From Micrasema longulum (taxonomy: Eukaryota > Arthropoda > Insecta > Trichoptera > Brachycentridae), in NCBI GenBank assembly GCA_022494885.1, contig JAGVSM010003772.1, positions 1 to 64,000 on the forward strand: 64,000 nucleotides of DNA. The letters run 5' to 3'. The notes beneath the pieces are model-generated. The model made no database searches. It was not told where the DNA came from and worked only from the letters and a program-made list of their open reading frames with translations. The position numbers and the translations under genes were made by a program. Positions 1 through 9,957 of this stretch are shown piece after piece (positions within the stretch are counted from its first letter, which is position 1; every line of letters begins with the position of its first letter).

Positions 1-106
1 ATTACTTATAAAGGTATATTTTAAAATTATACCTGGATAAGAAAGAAGATATTATTTCTTGATTATTACTTGATAATGGAGCATGTATAGCTTGAAAACG
101 GGATGA

Positions 107-489
107 AATGAGGAAGTTCAGCCTTACGGGAAATTAGATATAAAAAAGTATTCTTACACGCAGTAAAAATTAGAGCAATAAATTGTACGGCAAAGTTTCT
201 TGAAAATGTATAAAAAAATAAATTAAAATGATATTAATAGAAACGAACTACTTTGCACGACAACACTAGATAATCATTTAATTATACGAGAGTTGTGATC
301 GATTTCCAGTTTACGGTAAGTTAACAGACCAATGAGCAGAACTCATCGACGCCACACGCGAAGTAATTTCAAAAGTACAAAACTTTTAAAAAATCATCGC
401 GCTTTTAATAAAAATACTCATAAAAAAAAATTTGGCTTAGTTTAATAGTCTAAAACCAACTTTTTTTTAAATCACTGAACTTCCTCATT
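107..489 (+). mobile_element. MITE family 1, full copy
   Basis: A non-coding element of about 380 bp that starts with AATGAGGAAGTTCA and ends with the inverse, GAACTTCCTCATT. The same sequence recurs at least nine more times in this window, in both orientations. Short inverted ends, small size and lack of coding capacity fit a miniature inverted-repeat transposable element. The superfamily is not determined. Confidence 0.7.
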
Positions 490-538
490 ATGTAAATAAG
501 AAGTTATTAAAAACAATAATCGTTAAAATATTTTGATC

Positions 539-710
539 GGGTTGTGGTCCTATGGCTACTGTCTCGAACTCACGGACCAAAGGTCCGTGGTTCAAATCCT
601 ACTTTACCCCAACTTGATTCCCATTTTCTAATAGTGAGTTATTTACAACTCGTTGAAAATTGCCTTCAAAATTAAATAAATCATAAGAACCCAAGTATTT
701 CTTTTTTACT
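539..710 (+). repeat. SINE family C (tRNA-like head)
   Basis: The head resembles a tRNA gene, with a B-box-like GGTTCAAATCC. It is followed by a conserved tail (TTGATTCCCATTTTCTAATA...). Head plus tail recur at 35315 and 41035 and in reverse at 24878 and 35957. It is therefore read as a SINE and not as a working tRNA gene. Confidence 0.6.
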
Positions 711-720
711 AAAAAAAAAA

Positions 721-975
721 AGTGGTTTTAGTTAGTGCGTTTGCCTACCATGCAAGAGGTCTCTGGTTCGATTCCCGACATGGTTGACATGAAATATTTA
801 TTTTAAAATGTGTTTTAACACTAGAATATTTAATAGTACTTGGACTGGTACCTGAAGCGTAAGACTGATCATCTTACCTTCATGAAACAAAAATTATCAA
901 CATGCACTACGACCAGTGTACCAGTGCAGTGCGCTATGCACCATTCGGTGCGGAAAGGAATGATGGCGATGATAC
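721..975 (+). repeat. SINE family A copy
   Basis: A tRNA-like head (GGTTCGATTCCCGACATGGT) is followed by a body and a tail (GCACCATTCGGTGCGGAAAG) ending in GATGAT-type sequence. At least eight further copies in the window share head, body and tail. The first part of the head is eroded. Confidence 0.65.
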
Positions 976-1295
976 AAATAAAAGTATTTTTATTTTAATT
1001 ATGACATATTTCCGACGGTTTAGTTAGTATATAAATCCTGTTTACTGCACACCAAAATAAAACAGGGACGAGTTTGAGTTTGAGTATCGTCTATTGTCTT
1101 GTTAATCTTAATAATAAGTTAAGGAATGCTATCTTTGTTTAGTTTTTTATATTTTACTTTTTGTGCTGTTACATGTTCACTTAATTGCCATACTTACTAG
1201 TTCTTTGCTCAATGTATTATTATTGCGTTTTTTAAAATTATTTTTTATTATTAACTTTTTAAAATCATTCTTATGTTGTTGAAATTCCATTTGAT

Positions 1296-1730
1296 GATGC
1301 GTTTTGAAGTTGCAAGACTTTTTGTGATGTTAGCTATCATATTATTTTTATCATATTATGTAAATGTTATCAACTACGTATCAAATATCTCAATTTAGTA
1401 AATGGGATCTAGGATTTCAACCGTCCAGACGCTCAGTAGCTGCAAGACTTGTTGTTATCAAAATTCTAATTTTATAAATTTGCTTTTTATTTCGTTTTTA
1501 AAATATCACTTAAACTCTAAACTTCATTGTCAAATAAAAAAGTTAAAAATAAAATTTTTAATAGGGGCTAGATTTCTTACTGTCCATGCGCACTGTAGCT
1601 GCAAGACGTTCTGTTATCTAGCTCATATATATCATAATTGGAGACTAGGAACTAGAATCCCAACCGTCCATGCGCTCTGTAGCTGCAAGACGTGTAGGGA
1701 TATTTATTTATTGTACAGCGCCCTTGAGGT
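1296..1730 (+). repeat. Diverged direct repeats sharing CTGTAGCTGCAAGACGT
   Basis: A motif close to CCGTCCATGCGCTCTGTAGC followed by TGCAAGAC occurs near 1420, 1580 and 1660, with a weaker copy near 1300. The spacing is irregular (about 80-160 bp). The open frame across it comes from the repeats and matches no protein I recognise. Confidence 0.45.
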
Positions 1731-1781
1731 GATTTTCATAAAAATGGCGCTACATAAATTATCCAAACATTATTATTATGG

Positions 1782-1850
1782 CCTGTCGTTGGCTGGTTTA
1801 GGTGGCCACTTTACACACTGTGTAACATTCACCATTCTGCCTGTGTTTAA
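1782..1850 (-). repeat. Repeat family D fragment
   Basis: The reverse complement contains GTGGCCACCTAAACCAGCCA, matching the family seen at 2830, 36600 and 61000. Confidence 0.5.
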
Positions 1851-1884
1851 ACAACAACAATTCCTTAACCCTTTTATCCGTTGA

Positions 1885-2035
1885 CTTGGGTAGTTATATT
1901 GCAGTAAATGTGTTTTATCTACTTGGGTATAATAATGATGTCCACCTATCGAGCATTGGCCTATGATGTCCTTCCTCAGAAATATAATACGGGGGGGGGG
2001 GTACTTACTAGTTACAAAATCCTCAAACAAAAATG
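1885..2035 (+). repeat. Dispersed repeat E
   Basis: About 140 bp beginning GGTAGTTATATTGCAGTAAA is nearly identical to 16165-16310. A run of ten G sits at the 3' side of this copy. Confidence 0.55.
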
Positions 2036-2340
2036 TAAAAAAAAGTGATATTTCCTATTATTGTATGGTTTTATCTAGGTACACTTGTATACTGTCTGAT
2101 ATATAGGTACGGAAACAAGATATTTATTGGCATGTAAAATTCAATTAATTTACTTTAAAACTATAATAAATTCCGAAAAACAACATAAATAAATGTATCT
2201 AATTACTTAAACTAATCAGGCTAAAAGTTTTCAGGAACTACATAACCGCACCCTTCATTACATAATTAATGAATCAAGTTAAATTTCAACTCCTCTGAAA
2301 TTTTACTTTCCTAAATACCATTTGATTCATTATCATAATT

Positions 2341-2565
2341 TTTCCCTTCCCGCACCAAATGGTGCATGGAGCACTGTATTGGTACACCAATCGCAGCGTA
2401 TCTAGATTATTTTTTGTTACATGAAGGTAAGATGATTAGTCTCACACTGCAGGTACCAGTACTGGGACTATGAAATATTCTAGTGTAAAAACACCCCTTT
2501 AAATAAATATTTTATATCAACTGTGTCGGGAATCAAACCCGAGACCTCTTGCACGGTAGGCAAAT
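2341..2565 (-). repeat. SINE family A copy
   Basis: Reverse-oriented copy of the family at 721, with tail (GCACCAAATGGTGC) on the left and tRNA-like head (TCGGGAATCAAACCCGAGAC) on the right. Confidence 0.6.
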
Positions 2566-2574
2566 GAAAAAATT

Positions 2575-2800
2575 AAAATTAAAACCAGGAGGCCGACGGT
2601 TTGATCAGAAAATTAGTAAAAGACCGAAAAATCGAAGCTAAACAGTGCACAACGGAGTTTTAATCCCAACACTTATGTTTGGAAGTGAAACATGGAACTG
2701 GCAGAAGAACGATGAAAGCCGAGTGAACGCGGTCCAAATGCGATCTCTCAGACGAATGAGTGGGAAATCAACGTATGACGAGCGTTACGAATGATGAAAT
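2575..2800 (+). mobile_element. LINE reverse-transcriptase tail fragment (RTE-like)
   Basis: Translation gives a stretch reading about NGVLIPTLMFGSETW, then a Gln-Lys-Asn-Asp-Glu-Ser-Arg run and VQMRSLRRMSG. This block is typical of the C-terminal region of RTE-type non-LTR reverse transcriptases in arthropods. Only this fragment remains and it has no intact frame beyond it. Confidence 0.55.
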
Positions 2801-2829
2801 CAGGTGAAAGTGTGTATGTGAAATAATTC

Positions 2830-3065
2830 AATTAGATGAATCTCACCCGCATAAATAAAGGTTTCAGCTCTTTGACTTCACAAACATCAGCAGATGAAAG
2901 AATTGAAGGAATTCAGATTTTTAAATATGGGTAGAATGGTAAATGTTGCACAGTATGTAAAGTGGCCACTTAAACCAGCCAATGACATGTCATAAGCCCT
3001 GTAGATGCCTAGACTTCTATATTACCTTTTCTAAAATGTTCTTCATCTCTGTTGTAATATGTTGA
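2830..3065 (+). repeat. Repeat family D copy
   Basis: Contains GATGAATCTCACCCGCAT... and GTGGCCACTTAAACCAGCCA, both shared with 36600-36835 and 61000-61330. It is non-coding and its class is unknown. Confidence 0.55.
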
Positions 3066-3124
3066 TTACTGTGCTTATCACTTCGTTGGTCAAATACGTT
3101 TACAATCTATTTAATATATATATA

Positions 3125-4787
3125 CACCGCAAGACAAAAAAAATTACGAGTTTACCTGCTACCGCGCCCCTTGACTTTACTGAACCCTTTTTCTAAGAAA
3201 TCCTTTATCGATACCTCTTTCTTTTGTTTAATAAATTAAGGACACTATGTGTCACCTTTCTACAATATTTACATTTTAAAATGTCTCAACAGTCTTGTTT
3301 TACCCGCGTTTGAGTGAACATAACACAACAATCATGGAAAGTGCAAAGCAAATGTCGATTGCGATAAAATCCAAAATAATCACATTGTCGCAAGAAAACA
3401 TATCTAATTGTGAAATATCTCGTCGAGTTGGGTATTCAGAAGGTGCAGTGAGGTTTTTATTAAAAAAAATCCAAGAAACTGGATCCATAGAACGGAAAAA
3501 AGGAAGCGGACGGGGGCGCGTGACATCTGCCCGAGATGATCGCTTAATAAAAAATTGTTATGCGCGATCGATTTTTAACGGCACCTGAAATACACGCAGA
3601 GGTGCAGTCTACCAGCACATCAACATTTTCAGTAAAAACAGTGTCCAGGCGGCTGTTGGAGCATGGTTTCCAAGCACGGAGTCCCGCAAAGAAACCATTA
3701 CTCACGGACAAATGAAGAAGGCTAGACTGGATTGGGCGAAAGAGCACCAGAATTGGACCTTGGAGGATTGGCAAAATGTTGTTTTCTCTGATGAATCAAA
3801 ATTCAACCTTTTGGTCCAGACGGCAGAAAGATAGTTCGACGAAAACGTGGGGAAAGATATCATCCGTCGTGCGTCACTCGAACCGTTAAACATTCACCCT
3901 ACGTGATGATTTGGGGTGCATGACAGCATACGGTTTAGGACCTCTAAATTTTGTACAGGGTACGATGAATGCCATTCAGTACAAAAAAGTGTTAAAAAAA
4001 CATATTATTCCAACAATCGAGGACATTACGCAGTATACCGCGGACCCAATTTTTCAGGACGATTCTGCGCCGTGCCATAGAGCCCGCACTGTGAGTACAA
4101 ATATATATATTTTTAATGCATTTTGTGACCACATGATAAATAATTTATTGTTTTTTTATAGATCAATGAATTCAAGGAGAAAATTGGCTTAAAATCGTTG
4201 ACGTGGCCCAGGAATAGCCCTGATTTGAACCCGATAGAAAATTTATGGGCGATTATGAAAAAAAAGTCGGGAAAAAAAATCAAAAAACATTGAGGAATTA
4301 AAAAAAAACTTAATTCAAGTTTGGGAAGAAGAAATAACATCAGAAATTTTAGATTCGCTTTACGCTTCTCTAAATAATAGAATTTCACATGTTATAAAAA
4401 ATAAAGGTGAATTCACTAAGTACTAAATATTTTTAAATGTTATAAATATGTTTAAATGTAAAATGCTTTAATTTAAAATAAAGCGATAAGAACCTACTTC
4501 TTAAATATGAATTAAAAAATAACATGTCTTTTATTATTCCATCACAAACACTCGACCATAAATGAACCGTTATGGGTCTCTAAGGTTCGGATAATCTGAT
4601 ACCTGATATATAATGGCAATTTCTAAGTACAATTCATGAGTAAGATTTTTTATTTTAACCTTGAAATAACGAGTAGTCATCACATATGTCAAACAATATA
4701 AAAAAACTAATTAAATATCAAGAATAATTCATTATATGTCAATTTTAGTTTTTTTTGAGAACTCGTAAATTTATTTGTCTTGCGGTG
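3125..4787 (+). mobile_element. Tc1-like DNA transposon with both inverted ends
   Basis: The left end CACCGCAAGACAAA... (3125) matches the reverse complement of the right end at 4760-4787 over about 28 bp with few mismatches, including TTACGAGTT. Both ends sit in TA-rich flanks (TATATATA), as expected for TA target duplication. The interior encodes a damaged Tc1-type transposase. The length is about 1.66 kb, the normal size for the group. Because both ends are readable, the element probably inserted relatively recently, but it cannot be autonomous. Confidence 0.85.
3334..4430 (+). pseudogene. Tc1-family transposase, frameshifted
   Basis: The first about 80 residues form an intact paired-like helix-turn-helix region (ISRRVGYSEGAVRFLLKK) and a GRGR hook. 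After frameshifts near 3555, 3712 and 3810 the DDE catalytic domain continues: VVFSDESKFN holds the first Asp, PIFQDDSAPCHRA the second Asp, and NSPDLNPIENLW the Glu. Between the second Asp and the Glu lies a 71-bp stretch, 4091-4161, bounded by GTGAGT and TTTTATAG; removing it restores the frame. With it removed I count 35 residues between the first Asp of QDDS and the Glu. More indels follow in poly-A runs after 4260. It cannot encode an active enzyme as it stands. Confidence 0.85.
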
Positions 4788-4974
4788 TATATATATATTA
4801 AAAAATGCGATTTTCCAAGAAATTATTAAGATATTTTTTAAAGTACATCATAAAAAATGTTCTTCTTAAGTTTCACGTTATGGCCCTGCAAAACCGCGTA
4901 GACAAAAACAATTTTTGGTTAATTGATTTCTCTTACTTAGTAGTTTCCTATACTTTAAATTACCAGTTTCCTTT

Positions 4975-5240
4975 CATCATTACCATTCCCCTTTCCGAAT
5001 CCAGCGATGCATAGAGGACTGCATCGGTACACCAAATGCAGTGTATTTTAGGTGCCAGCCCAGGAACTATGAAACAGTGTAGTGTAGAACCACCTTTAAA
5101 ATCAATATTTCACGTCCGCTCTGCCAGAAATCGAACCTAGGACCTCAAGAATGGTAGGCGAACGCGCCAATCACTACACAACGAGGCGGGCTATCTCCAC
5201 TCGATTACCCTTTTAAGGAGTTTCACTCGAGAGTTTCCAT
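4975..5240 (-). repeat. SINE family A, extended-head variant
   Basis: Reverse-oriented. The tRNA-like part (reverse complement GTAGTGATTGGCGCGTTCGC) is preceded by an extra head with GAGTGGAGATAG. The same extension appears near 23330, 40650 and 55260, so it marks a subfamily. Confidence 0.55.
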
Positions 5241-5782
5241 CGAGTCAAAAGCACTAATCTAAGATTCTAGTTCTATTTAACATTCAGAATTTTATTCTTC
5301 ATCCGCTCGGACACAACATGTACGTATTTATTACATACTACCTGACAATATTAATTTATACATAATACATTGGTAACTAAATAGAGTGATACTTGTCATG
5401 AATTAGATTATATATTATTTTATTGATGAAAGTGGATCAACCTTGAAGTCATAAAATACGTAATAATAATATTATATGAAATAACATTTTTGTAATTACG
5501 TCGCTGTGCTTACAATTTAATTCAATCGAGTTTCTCAATCAATTATTTGAGGAGAGCAAGATTAGTAATATTAAAATGGCGGAGCATAAACAAATTGACT
5601 ATAAATGTAAATGTTTCAAATTATAGATCTAAACAAAGAAATCACATTGCTGTTACCTTCCAATATAACGATTTATATATATATATATGTTTATTAATAA
5701 AATTGTTAGCAAAATAAATATAAAATTACAAATGTAATACATATTTGTTAGTGATGCCACATTTTTATACGCTGTATAATTG
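5241..5782. other. Unassigned AT-rich stretch
   Basis: No open frame with a recognisable product and no repeat shared with the rest of the window was seen here. Confidence 0.4.
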
Positions 5783-6172
5783 AATGAGGAAATTCAGTGT
5801 CTTTTTTAAATTTGTTAATAGACTATTAAACTAAGCCAAAATTTTTCAAAATTATCAGCGCTATGATTTTTTAAAGTTTTGTATTTCTGAAATAACTCCG
5901 CGTGTGATGGTCAGAGGTTGTTCACTGTTAGTTCTTCCCATTGGTCCATTTACGGTAAGCTAACCGGATATCTTTCACAGCTGTCACATCATCGGTTGGT
6001 TCATATGAACCAGTGACGTCAATCAAAGTAGTGCGTTTTTATTAAAACGTTTTTTATTATTTTTTCGTACATTTTCAAGAAATTTTGCAGTACAATTTAA
6101 TGCTCTAATTTTTACCGCGCGCATGAAAACATTTTTTGTATCCAATTTCCCGTAGGGCAGAAGTTCCTCATT
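5783..6172 (-). mobile_element. MITE family 1, full copy, reverse
   Basis: Begins AATGAGGAAATTCAG and ends CAGAAGTTCCTCATT. The internal sequence is the reverse complement of the 107-489 copy. Confidence 0.65.
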
Positions 6173-6300
6173 GTCAATTTCAAATGATAAAGCAATCGAG
6201 ATGACCGCTCGACTACTTGTGTATAGTGAATAATGAGTGACAAAATGTCATATTTTTCCAGCATAAAGCATTTGCAGGGTTTAACATAACATTGACTGGT

Positions 6301-6549
6301 TTAAGCTAGGGTTTCCTAGGACAGCGGTGCCCGTATTTTAACGGCCGTAGTGAACGGTGATGCGGTGGATAACCGTCGTAACGGTGACTAGAGTGTGGTT
6401 TCCTAGGAAAACGGTGTTATCAACACCATTTAACACCGTTTCACTAGGAAACCACTCTCTAGTCGACGTTACGACGGCTGTCTACCGCATCACCGTTCAC
6501 TACGGCCGTTAAAATGCGGGCACCGCTGTCCTAGGAAACCCTAGCTTAA
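6301..6549. mobile_element. TTAA-bounded near-perfect palindrome
   Basis: The left arm begins TTAAGCTAGGGTTTCCTAGG and the right arm ends with its inverse CCTAGGAAACCCTAGCTTAA. The arms are almost complementary along their full length of about 120 bp, meeting near 6423. Each arm repeats a shorter TTTCCTAGGA motif near the centre. A 249-bp near-palindrome bounded by TTAA fits a snapback MITE, possibly piggyBac-like by target choice (inference). No second copy was seen in this window. Confidence 0.7.
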
Positions 6550-7194
6550 TGGTTAAAGTATTCACATTCACTCACGACCGTATTCTGCCTACTGTGTTAA
6601 AACGTCCCGTAAGTGGCTAGACTCAATTTTTCAAGAACTTGATCAATTTTCTCGATTTAGTATGTATCTACAAATATTAAATATTTGGATATGAACAAAT
6701 GATCGAGACACGCTGTAATTCGCGTACGAGTAATGCCCTGTGTGCCTACTTTTTGTTGCGTCGAGAAAATGATAATGACAATGTATTTACATACCTAAGT
6801 TTATTGTACATTATTTGAGACATAAGTCCCAACTCCATGAAGTAATGTGTTGAGATGGGACTAGCAATTAGTTGACACAGACACATAAGTATATCACCAC
6901 AAATATAGGATCAGAAACATAAAAAACAATTATTTTTTTAAATACATATATATATTGCACATCAATATGGTAAACAGTAAACTCAATAAACGATGAGTTA
7001 GTTCTTTAAAATATCGATAACCATATACGCATGAATAGGTCTTAACTTAAAATATAATATTATTTTAATAATATTTTAACTAAAATATAGTAGATATATT
7101 ATATACATTTTACTGTGGCGATGATTATTTATTTATTTACTCTAAATTACCTTTTTAAAAAAATGCAGACTGTACGAGTAAGAAAATCGCAAAA
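6550..7194. other. Unassigned AT-rich stretch
   Basis: No gene, shared repeat or RNA structure was recognised. Confidence 0.4.
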
Positions 7195-7915
7195 AGGTAT
7201 CCCTGTTAGGAAGGATAAGGAATAAATTAGACATTTAAACCTCTCTGCTGATATTTAAAAGTATTGTCGTTCCCCACATTGATTATTGCTCCAGTATTTT
7301 ATATTTAAGTAATGAAAGAGATCTAAGGAGACTCTAAATAATACAAAACAAAGCGATGAGGATAATGTTAAGATGTGGGAGACGAACAAAAGTTAAGAAA
7401 ATGATTCAACTTCTAGATATCACGACCATTGATCAAAGAATCAAATTCAATGTTGCTAATGGAATAAACAAAACTATTAAAGGAATAGTTCCGAGATATT
7501 TTCAAAATAAACTGAAAAATAATGAGTTCTTTCATAACTATGCAACAAGAGGATCTAAAAATATGAGACTGGAAAAGAAATCAAAAGCAATGTCCCAGAA
7601 CTGCCTTATGTACAAGGGAATACAATTATTTGAGGAAATGCCAGAAAGCATAAAAAATAAAATAAATGTAAATATATTTTTAATTAAATGTAAAAAGTAT
7701 ATATGTGAAAAATATTAGGTAATATATAGTGTAAATAGTGAATATAATTAATGAAAATGTACATATGAAACTGTGAATATTATAAATTAGGATATTAAGT
7801 GTATAATAGTGATAAATAATGTTAGAATAAGTATAGATGTAAATATTGTGTTGAAAATATATATTAGACTATGTTAATCATAGAACTAAATAAAATTAAT
7901 AATTTTTAAAAAAAT
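7195..7915 (+). mobile_element. LINE 3' end (jockey/CR1-like reverse transcriptase tail)
   Basis: Translation reads about VVPHIDYCSSILYLSNERDL, then an interrupted stop, IIQNKAMRIMLRC, and an open 120-residue frame from 7356 to 7718 with the HNYATRGSKN and NCLMYKGIQLFEEMPESIKN motifs. This order is the usual C-terminus of jockey/CR1-group reverse transcriptases. About 200 bp of AT-rich 3' UTR follows. The copy is 5'-truncated. Confidence 0.75.
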
Positions 7916-8420
7916 TAACTTAACTTTGGCGGGCTTTCCGCAAAATGGCCATTTCTTCCCACCTTTGTATTTATATTTAAATAAAATAACTACTTACAAT
8001 AGAACTAGCAATATGTGTAAGTATATCAAAAAAAATAATATCGATACTAGTCATCAATATAAAAAGGAAATAAAAGAAGAGGAAAAGGAGAGTTTCCTTT
8101 AGGAAAAGATGTGAAATATTTATTTCCATACAAATATTTACAGTGATGTAAAAATAAGCAGACAAAAAATAAACAACTATTAAAATATTTTCCAAGATAA
8201 CAAGTGTCTATTGAAAACACGCGTTTAAAAGTTGGTTTAAGATAATAATATTCTCATCAGAATCGAGTTGGAAACTGAGCGGATATTTAACGTGGTATAG
8301 TATTATTATAACCAGTAAAAGTTAGTAACAGGAATTCAATAAAGCCTTGAATGGTCTTGTAAAACTTGCAAAAAACCCGCAGCACAATTTCAAGCAGGGA
8401 TTAGGTAGTTGGTTGAGTTT
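7916..8420. other. Unassigned stretch next to reductase exon 1
   Basis: If the exon at 8423-8491 is live, this is the start of its first intron. No second exon of that gene was found here or further left. Confidence 0.4.
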
Positions 8421-8422
8421 AC

Positions 8423-8491
8423 CTGCCACGTCCCGAAGCCGAGAGCCGGCACCAGAACGTCGTTCGGGAATTTCACGTTCATTTTCGACAT
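8423..8491 (-). CDS. Aldo-keto reductase, first coding exon (partial gene)
   Basis: Reading leftward from an ATG at 8491, the exon encodes 23 residues, MSKMNVKFPNDVLVPALGFG then TWQ, and stops at a CAG|GTAAAC donor. The (I/V)P.LG(F/L)GTWQ block is the first beta-strand and NADPH-pocket start of aldo-keto reductases. The splice falls after Gln in phase 0, exactly as in the complete reductase at 46515. A second Met at position 4 is an alternative start. The upstream sequence is CpG-rich and looks like a promoter. Exons 2 onward are not visible in the 8.4 kb to the left, so they lie outside the window, behind a long first intron, or are lost. The protein is distinct from, but homologous to, the plus-strand reductase. 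Confidence 0.75.
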
Positions 8492-8700
8492 ATTTGACGC
8501 TCGCCGGCGAAGAGAGATTTTGACAGATGCAACGAGTTACGCCTCGGACCAGGTTACTCCCGCGCGGCCGGTTTTCAACTGATGATGATGGCTCGAGACA
8601 CAACTAACGGGCTTCAGCTAGGAGTTACTATTGAAAGTAAGTTCCGAGTTCTTGCTTCTTGCGCTGACACCGCGTCGCCAGGGCTGGCACTAGAATAGAC
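8492..8700 (-). promoter_or_regulatory. CpG-rich 5' UTR and promoter candidate of the first reductase
   Basis: This short island (GCGCGGCCGG, CGCCGGCG) stands out from the AT-rich surroundings. On the minus strand TCAGTT at 8582-8577 fits the insect initiator consensus TCAKTY, about 90 nt upstream of the ATG. No TATA box is evident. The start site is inferred. Confidence 0.4.
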
Positions 8701-9140
8701 ACTTAGTTATTCATATTTCAATGTTTAAAACTATAGTCCTTAAAATATAGCTTGATAAGAATGTCATCTGTCAAACTAATGTCATTAGTGATGGGAAATT
8801 ACTGATCACTGATCAAATCGATTTTATCAGTTTTTTCATGCAATCATGAAACTCTGTTTCCGAAAATTGATATAAAAACGCAAAACCAAGCCTATTAAAG
8901 TGTGTTTAACAAAACTATTCAACAAAAAATAAGACATTTATACTTTTCTCATGAACAACGTCAAATGAACTATTTTTTTATTCGATCAATTTACATTGAT
9001 CAATTGGTCCCATCTCTAACGTTTTTGCAAAATGATGTAACCTTGTAAGAACGTCGTTAATAATTAGGTTTATTTTAGTTTTTTTTTTTAATGTTTTAAA
9101 GCTGATTTTATATATTTATGTTGTATGTTGATTTATGTGT
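8701..9140. other. Unassigned AT-rich stretch
   Basis: No gene or shared repeat was recognised between the CpG island and the 55-bp array. Confidence 0.4.
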
Positions 9141-9520
9141 CAAATTAACGTAATTCGAAAGGTATTTTAATAAAGCACCTTTTATTAGTAAGTGTTAAAT
9201 TAACGTAATTCGAAAGGTATTTTACTAAAGCACTTTTTATTAGTAAGTGTTAAATTAACGTAAATCGAAAGGTATTTTACTAAAGCACTTTTTATTAGTA
9301 AGTGTTAAATTAACGTAAATCGAAAGGTATTTTACTAAAGCACTTTTTATTAGTAAGTGTTAAATTAACGTAAATCGAAAGGTATTTTACTAAAGCACTT
9401 TTTATTAGTAAGTGTTAAATTAACGTAATTCGAAAGGTATTTTACCAAAGCACTTTTTGTTGAATTAATGTTAATCGCAAGGTATTTTACTAACGTACTT
9501 TTTATTAGTAAGTGTTAATA
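9141..9520. repeat. 55-bp tandem array (satellite-like)
   Basis: The unit AAATTAACGTAATTCGAAAG... restarts at 9141, 9196, 9251, 9306, 9361 and 9416, an exact 55-bp period with only point differences. A degenerate, shortened unit follows to about 9520. Units alternate between GTAATTCG and GTAAATCG. There is no coding frame through it. Confidence 0.9.
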
Positions 9521-9649
9521 TACAATATCATTTCAATAAAACAAAAAACCATTTAAATTGAAAAAAAATATATATTTATTTGAATTTATTACTTTCCACA
9601 CAAAAAAAAATGATAGTAGGTATGCGTTTTTTATTATTGTAAAATGATG

Positions 9650-9815
9650 AACCTTAATTGTTATTTTCTGCATTTTTTGCACCGCAACATGACAGGAGGC
9701 CTAATTACATTATTTTTTATGTTCTCAACGGAAATCGAACCCGGAACCTTCCGTGCGCGAGTCAAATGTCTTAGCCATATCACCACGGAGATCGATGTTA
9801 CGATTTTATGTTCTT
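9650..9815 (-). repeat. SINE family B copy
   Basis: In reverse, the head reads TCCGTGGTGATATGGCTAAG and GGTTCCGGGTTCGATT, and the tail GGCCTCCTGTCATGTTGCGG then TGCAAAAA. It matches 11379-11560 and 24533-24680. Confidence 0.6.
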
Positions 9816-9957
9816 TTCACTACATATAATACGGAGAAATTCCTATTGTTTCCATTTGAAAAATCGATTATTTTTTATGTTTTTTTCATGACTGGTTAGG
9901 TATTAATAAATTATTTAATATAATCAATGAATCGAGATAAGCTGTTATTAGTGTTTC

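Noticed and set aside
539..612. Possible tRNA genes (also at 11383, 14144, 24533, 39470 and 41036)
   Set aside because: Each has a shared non-tRNA tail repeated elsewhere in the window and imperfect stems, so they are SINE heads.
1402..1884. 160-residue plus-strand frame
   Set aside because: It covers diverged direct repeats and a reversed dispersed repeat, and no family is recognisable.
8580..8640. Plus-strand ATGATGATGGCTCGAG frame running to a GAAA|GTAAGT donor
   Set aside because: It could suggest a divergent gene, but the peptide is very short, matches nothing and overlaps the reductase 5' UTR; evidence is too thin.
9141..9520. CRISPR-like regular array
   Set aside because: The whole 55-bp unit is repeated without unique spacers, in a eukaryotic context.
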